Assembly: GCA_002410715.1 (NCBI GenBank)
Contig: DHOG01000150.1
Location: forward strand, 1 to 6,617
Source of the DNA: Ruminococcaceae bacterium UBA5396
GTDB lineage: Bacteria; Bacillota; Clostridia; Oscillospirales; Acutalibacteraceae
DNA: 6,617 nucleotides
Direction of reading: 5' to 3'
This document shows positions 5,050 to 6,617 of this stretch, piece after piece. Both the position numbers and the translations under genes were made by a program. Position 1 is the first letter of the stretch. Each line of letters starts with the position of its first letter. The notes beneath the pieces are model-generated. The model was given only the letters and a program-made list of their open reading frames with translations, was not told the DNA's origin and did not search any database.

Positions 5050-5308
5050 ATCCGAACTTCCTCTCGATGTCGTCTAATACATCCTTTGCCGGACGTCCGT
5101 TACCCGCTTTCGCGGCGGAAAGACCTTCGTCGAGAAGACGGTGAAGTTCATGCCTGCCGCAGAGCCGTTCATATTCGTCGTTTGACATAAGAACTAAATC
5201 GCCTTTTCCGTTTTTCGTGATGAAAACAGGCTCGTTATATTTATGGCAGAATTCCGAAATTTCTCCGTATTTGTTTCTTAAATCCGAGCTTGGCCGAATC
5301 GTCGCCAA
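5036..5308 (-). CDS. Phd/YefM-family antitoxin, 90 aa
   Basis: The protein reads MATIRPSSDLRNKYGEISEFCHKYNEPVFITKNGKGDLVLMSNDEYERL, the classic Phd/YefM fold: N-terminal DNA-binding part (RPSSDLRNKYGEI), the PVFITKNG strand and LMSNDEYE. The C-terminal part (about 60-90, AKAGNGRPAKDVLDDIERKFG) should be the flexible segment that wraps and blocks the toxin. I choose TTG 5308 as start because a perfect GGAGGTGA (5321-5314) lies five bases upstream and MATIRPSSDLR matches the family start; ATG 5338 would put the ribosome site inside the gene. It precedes its toxin, as is usual, and probably represses its own promoter with the toxin as co-repressor. It may stabilize the element against loss. Confidence 0.88.
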   Translation of the reverse strand: MATIRPSSDLRNKYGEISEFCHKYNEPVFITKNGKGDLVLMSNDEYERLCGRHELHRLLDEGLSAAKAGNGRPAKDVLDDIERKFGFGKV

Positions 5309-5340
5309 AAGAATCACCTCCGCTATTAGTATACTCATAC

Positions 5341-5367
5341 ATTATCAAAATATTGATACATTGTCAA
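5341..5367 (-). promoter_or_regulatory. Toxin-antitoxin promoter with overlapping inverted repeat (operator)
   Basis: On the minus strand a perfect TTGACA (5367-5362) is followed after 15 bases by GATAAT (5346-5341), five of six consensus. The inverted repeat TATCAA-AATA-TTGATA (5343-5358) overlaps the -10 and spacer, where an autorepressing YefM-like antitoxin would bind. An 8-bp palindrome AGTATACT follows at 5328-5335. The 15-base spacer is short, so the exact -10 is uncertain. Confidence 0.6.
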
Positions 5368-5386
5368 CGATAAAAGGAGAATGCCC

Positions 5387-6617
5387 ATGGCAAAGTTGGT
5401 CACCAAATTTAAATATTTGAAACCGAATGCCAGACAAAGTATCGGCGGATATGCAAAGTACATCGCCACGCGCGAGGGCGTAGAACGTATTGACGACAGT
5501 CAGAAATTCTTGGCTGTTACCGGCAGGCAGAAGGAGCAGATTAAAAAAATCCTGCAAGACTTCCCGGACAGCAAGGGTATGCTTGAATATGAGGATTATC
5601 TCGCGCAGCAGACGGTTGGTGCGGCGTCGGAATTCATTACAAGGGCGCTGGAGGACAATGCTGATGAAGTCCTGAGCGGTAAAACCTATACGGACTATAT
5701 CGCAACCCGTCCCCGCGCCGAACGGTTCGGTTCTCACGGATTATTTACGGATGACGGCTTTCCGGTTCAATTGTCAAAAGCATCGGAGGAACTGAATCTG
5801 CACAGCGGGAATGTGTGGACGGCCATCATTTCCCTTCGCCGCGAGGATGCCGAACGGCTGGGTTTTAATACGGGAACCCGGTGGCGGGATATGCTCCGGT
5901 CACAGACGGAAGCAATTGCCGATAATCTTAAAATTCCGATGGAGAACCTCCGATGGTTTGCGGCTTACCACCAAGAATCATACCATCCGCATGTGCACCT
6001 GATTGCGTATTCCAAAATCGAGAATGAGGGTTATCTTACGCCAAAGGGTGTTGCCAAACTCCGCGCTTCGTTTGCAAAAGATATCTTTGCACAAGACTTA
6101 TTATCAGTCTATGAAAAAAAGACCGTTAATCGAACGGCTCTCCGGCAGAGCGGACAGGAAATTCTTTCGGAAATCGTGTCAGGAATCAGCGCCGGTGAAA
6201 CTAATTTCTTTATTGAGGAACTCCTGAACCAGATTTCCATCCGCCTGTCTAAAATAAAAGGTAAAAAGGTTTACGGTTATCTGAAAGCGGACGTAAAGAC
6301 GCTCATCGATTCCATTGTGGATGAGCTGGCCGCCGACGAACGTATCGCCAAGCTCTACGATTTATGGTATACGCAGCAGGAAGAAATTTTGCAAATTTAT
6401 ACGGAGGCACTTCCAAAGCGGCTTCCGCTTTCTCAGAACAAGGAGTTCAAATCGATTCGAAATGTTGTGATACAGGAAGCACTCCGATTGGACGCAAAGC
6501 AATTCACGCTGGAAGATGAGAATATGGACGACGATGTGCCTGTACCGGAACCGTCAGAATCGGAAGCCGACGAGGTGATTCCCTTAGGTATGATTTCCGA
6601 TGATTACCAGCTGTTTC
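5387..6617 (+). CDS. MobP3-family relaxase, 3'-truncated by the window edge
   Basis: The visible 410 codons encode the nicking enzyme that cuts one strand at oriT, stays attached through a tyrosine and pilots the strand to the recipient. The metal-binding three-histidine motif is seen at residues 195-204 (HQESYHPHVH, followed by LIAYSK). The N-terminus has GGYAKYIATREGVE (20-33), with Tyr22 and Tyr25 as candidate nucleophiles. A region around 108-120 (ATRPRAERFGSHGLF) is also typical as I recall this family. The C-terminal part after about 240 is helical and ends in an acidic Glu/Asp/Pro-rich stretch. Start ATG 5387 has AAAGGAGA (5373-5380) six bases upstream; ATG 5381 in the same frame is too close to that site. 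The start of the gene lies against the divergent toxin-antitoxin promoter. I see no clear promoter of its own. Confidence 0.9.
   Translation, partial: MAKLVTKFKYLKPNARQSIGGYAKYIATREGVERIDDSQKFLAVTGRQKEQIKKILQDFPDSKGMLEYEDYLAQQTVGAASEFITRALEDNADEVLSGKTYTDYIATRPRAERFGSHGLFTDDGFPVQLSKASEELNLHSGNVWTAIISLRREDAERLGFNTGTRWRDMLRSQTEAIADNLKIPMENLRWFAAYHQESYHPHVHLIAYSKIENEGYLTPKGVAKLRASFAKDIFAQDLLSVYEKKTVNRTALRQSGQEILSEIVSGISAGETNFFIEELLNQISIRLSKIKGKKVYGYLKADVKTLIDSIVDELAADERIAKLYDLWYTQQEEILQIYTEALPKRLPLSQNKEFKSIRNVVIQEALRLDAKQFTLEDENMDDDVPVPEPSESEADEVIPLGMISDDYQLF

Overview
The window looks like part of an integrative conjugative or mobilizable element of the Tn1549/CTn type from a Gram-positive anaerobe, probably a gut Clostridia member. 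The evidence is a set of gene families that travel together in those elements: the 3' end of a VirB4-like ATPase of the CD1110 kind, a CD1108-like membrane protein, a DUF6103-like small protein, a ribbon-helix-helix accessory protein and a MobP3-type relaxase. Strong purine-rich Shine-Dalgarno sites (GGAGG type) and several TTG starts fit the same group. All family names come from recall of sequence character; no search was run.

Left part (1-1489). About the first 140 bases read on the minus strand as the N-terminal part of a phage baseplate upper protein (BppU-like). They abut, without a gap and antisense, the C-terminal 150 or so codons of the VirB4-like ATPase (plus strand, to 598). This is a rearrangement scar or an assembly chimera. 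A hairpin separates VirB4 from a convergent, complete metallophosphoesterase gene (minus, 1342-647), which has its own candidate promoter and looks like cargo.

Middle part (1490-3882). A plus-strand, closely packed gene string holds a short CD1108-like membrane protein without the expected peptidase domain, two related proteins of unknown function (198 and 299 aa), a possible small overlapping ORF, and a DUF6103-like protein. The first two genes overlap by ATGA.

Noncoding stretch (3883-4277). About 395 bases carry no convincing gene but hold four hairpins and a recurring GTGCYGT motif just upstream of the mobilization genes. It is the best place in the window for an origin of transfer (oriT) and/or a structured RNA.

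Right part (4278-6617). A ribbon-helix-helix relaxosome accessory gene (TTG start) is followed by a bidirectional terminator, a complete RelE/ParE-type toxin and Phd/YefM-type antitoxin pair on the minus strand, and then the plus-strand MobP3-like relaxase, which runs off the window end after 410 visible codons. The toxin-antitoxin pair sits between two genes that act together in DNA processing, and its terminator should cut read-through from the accessory gene into the relaxase gene.
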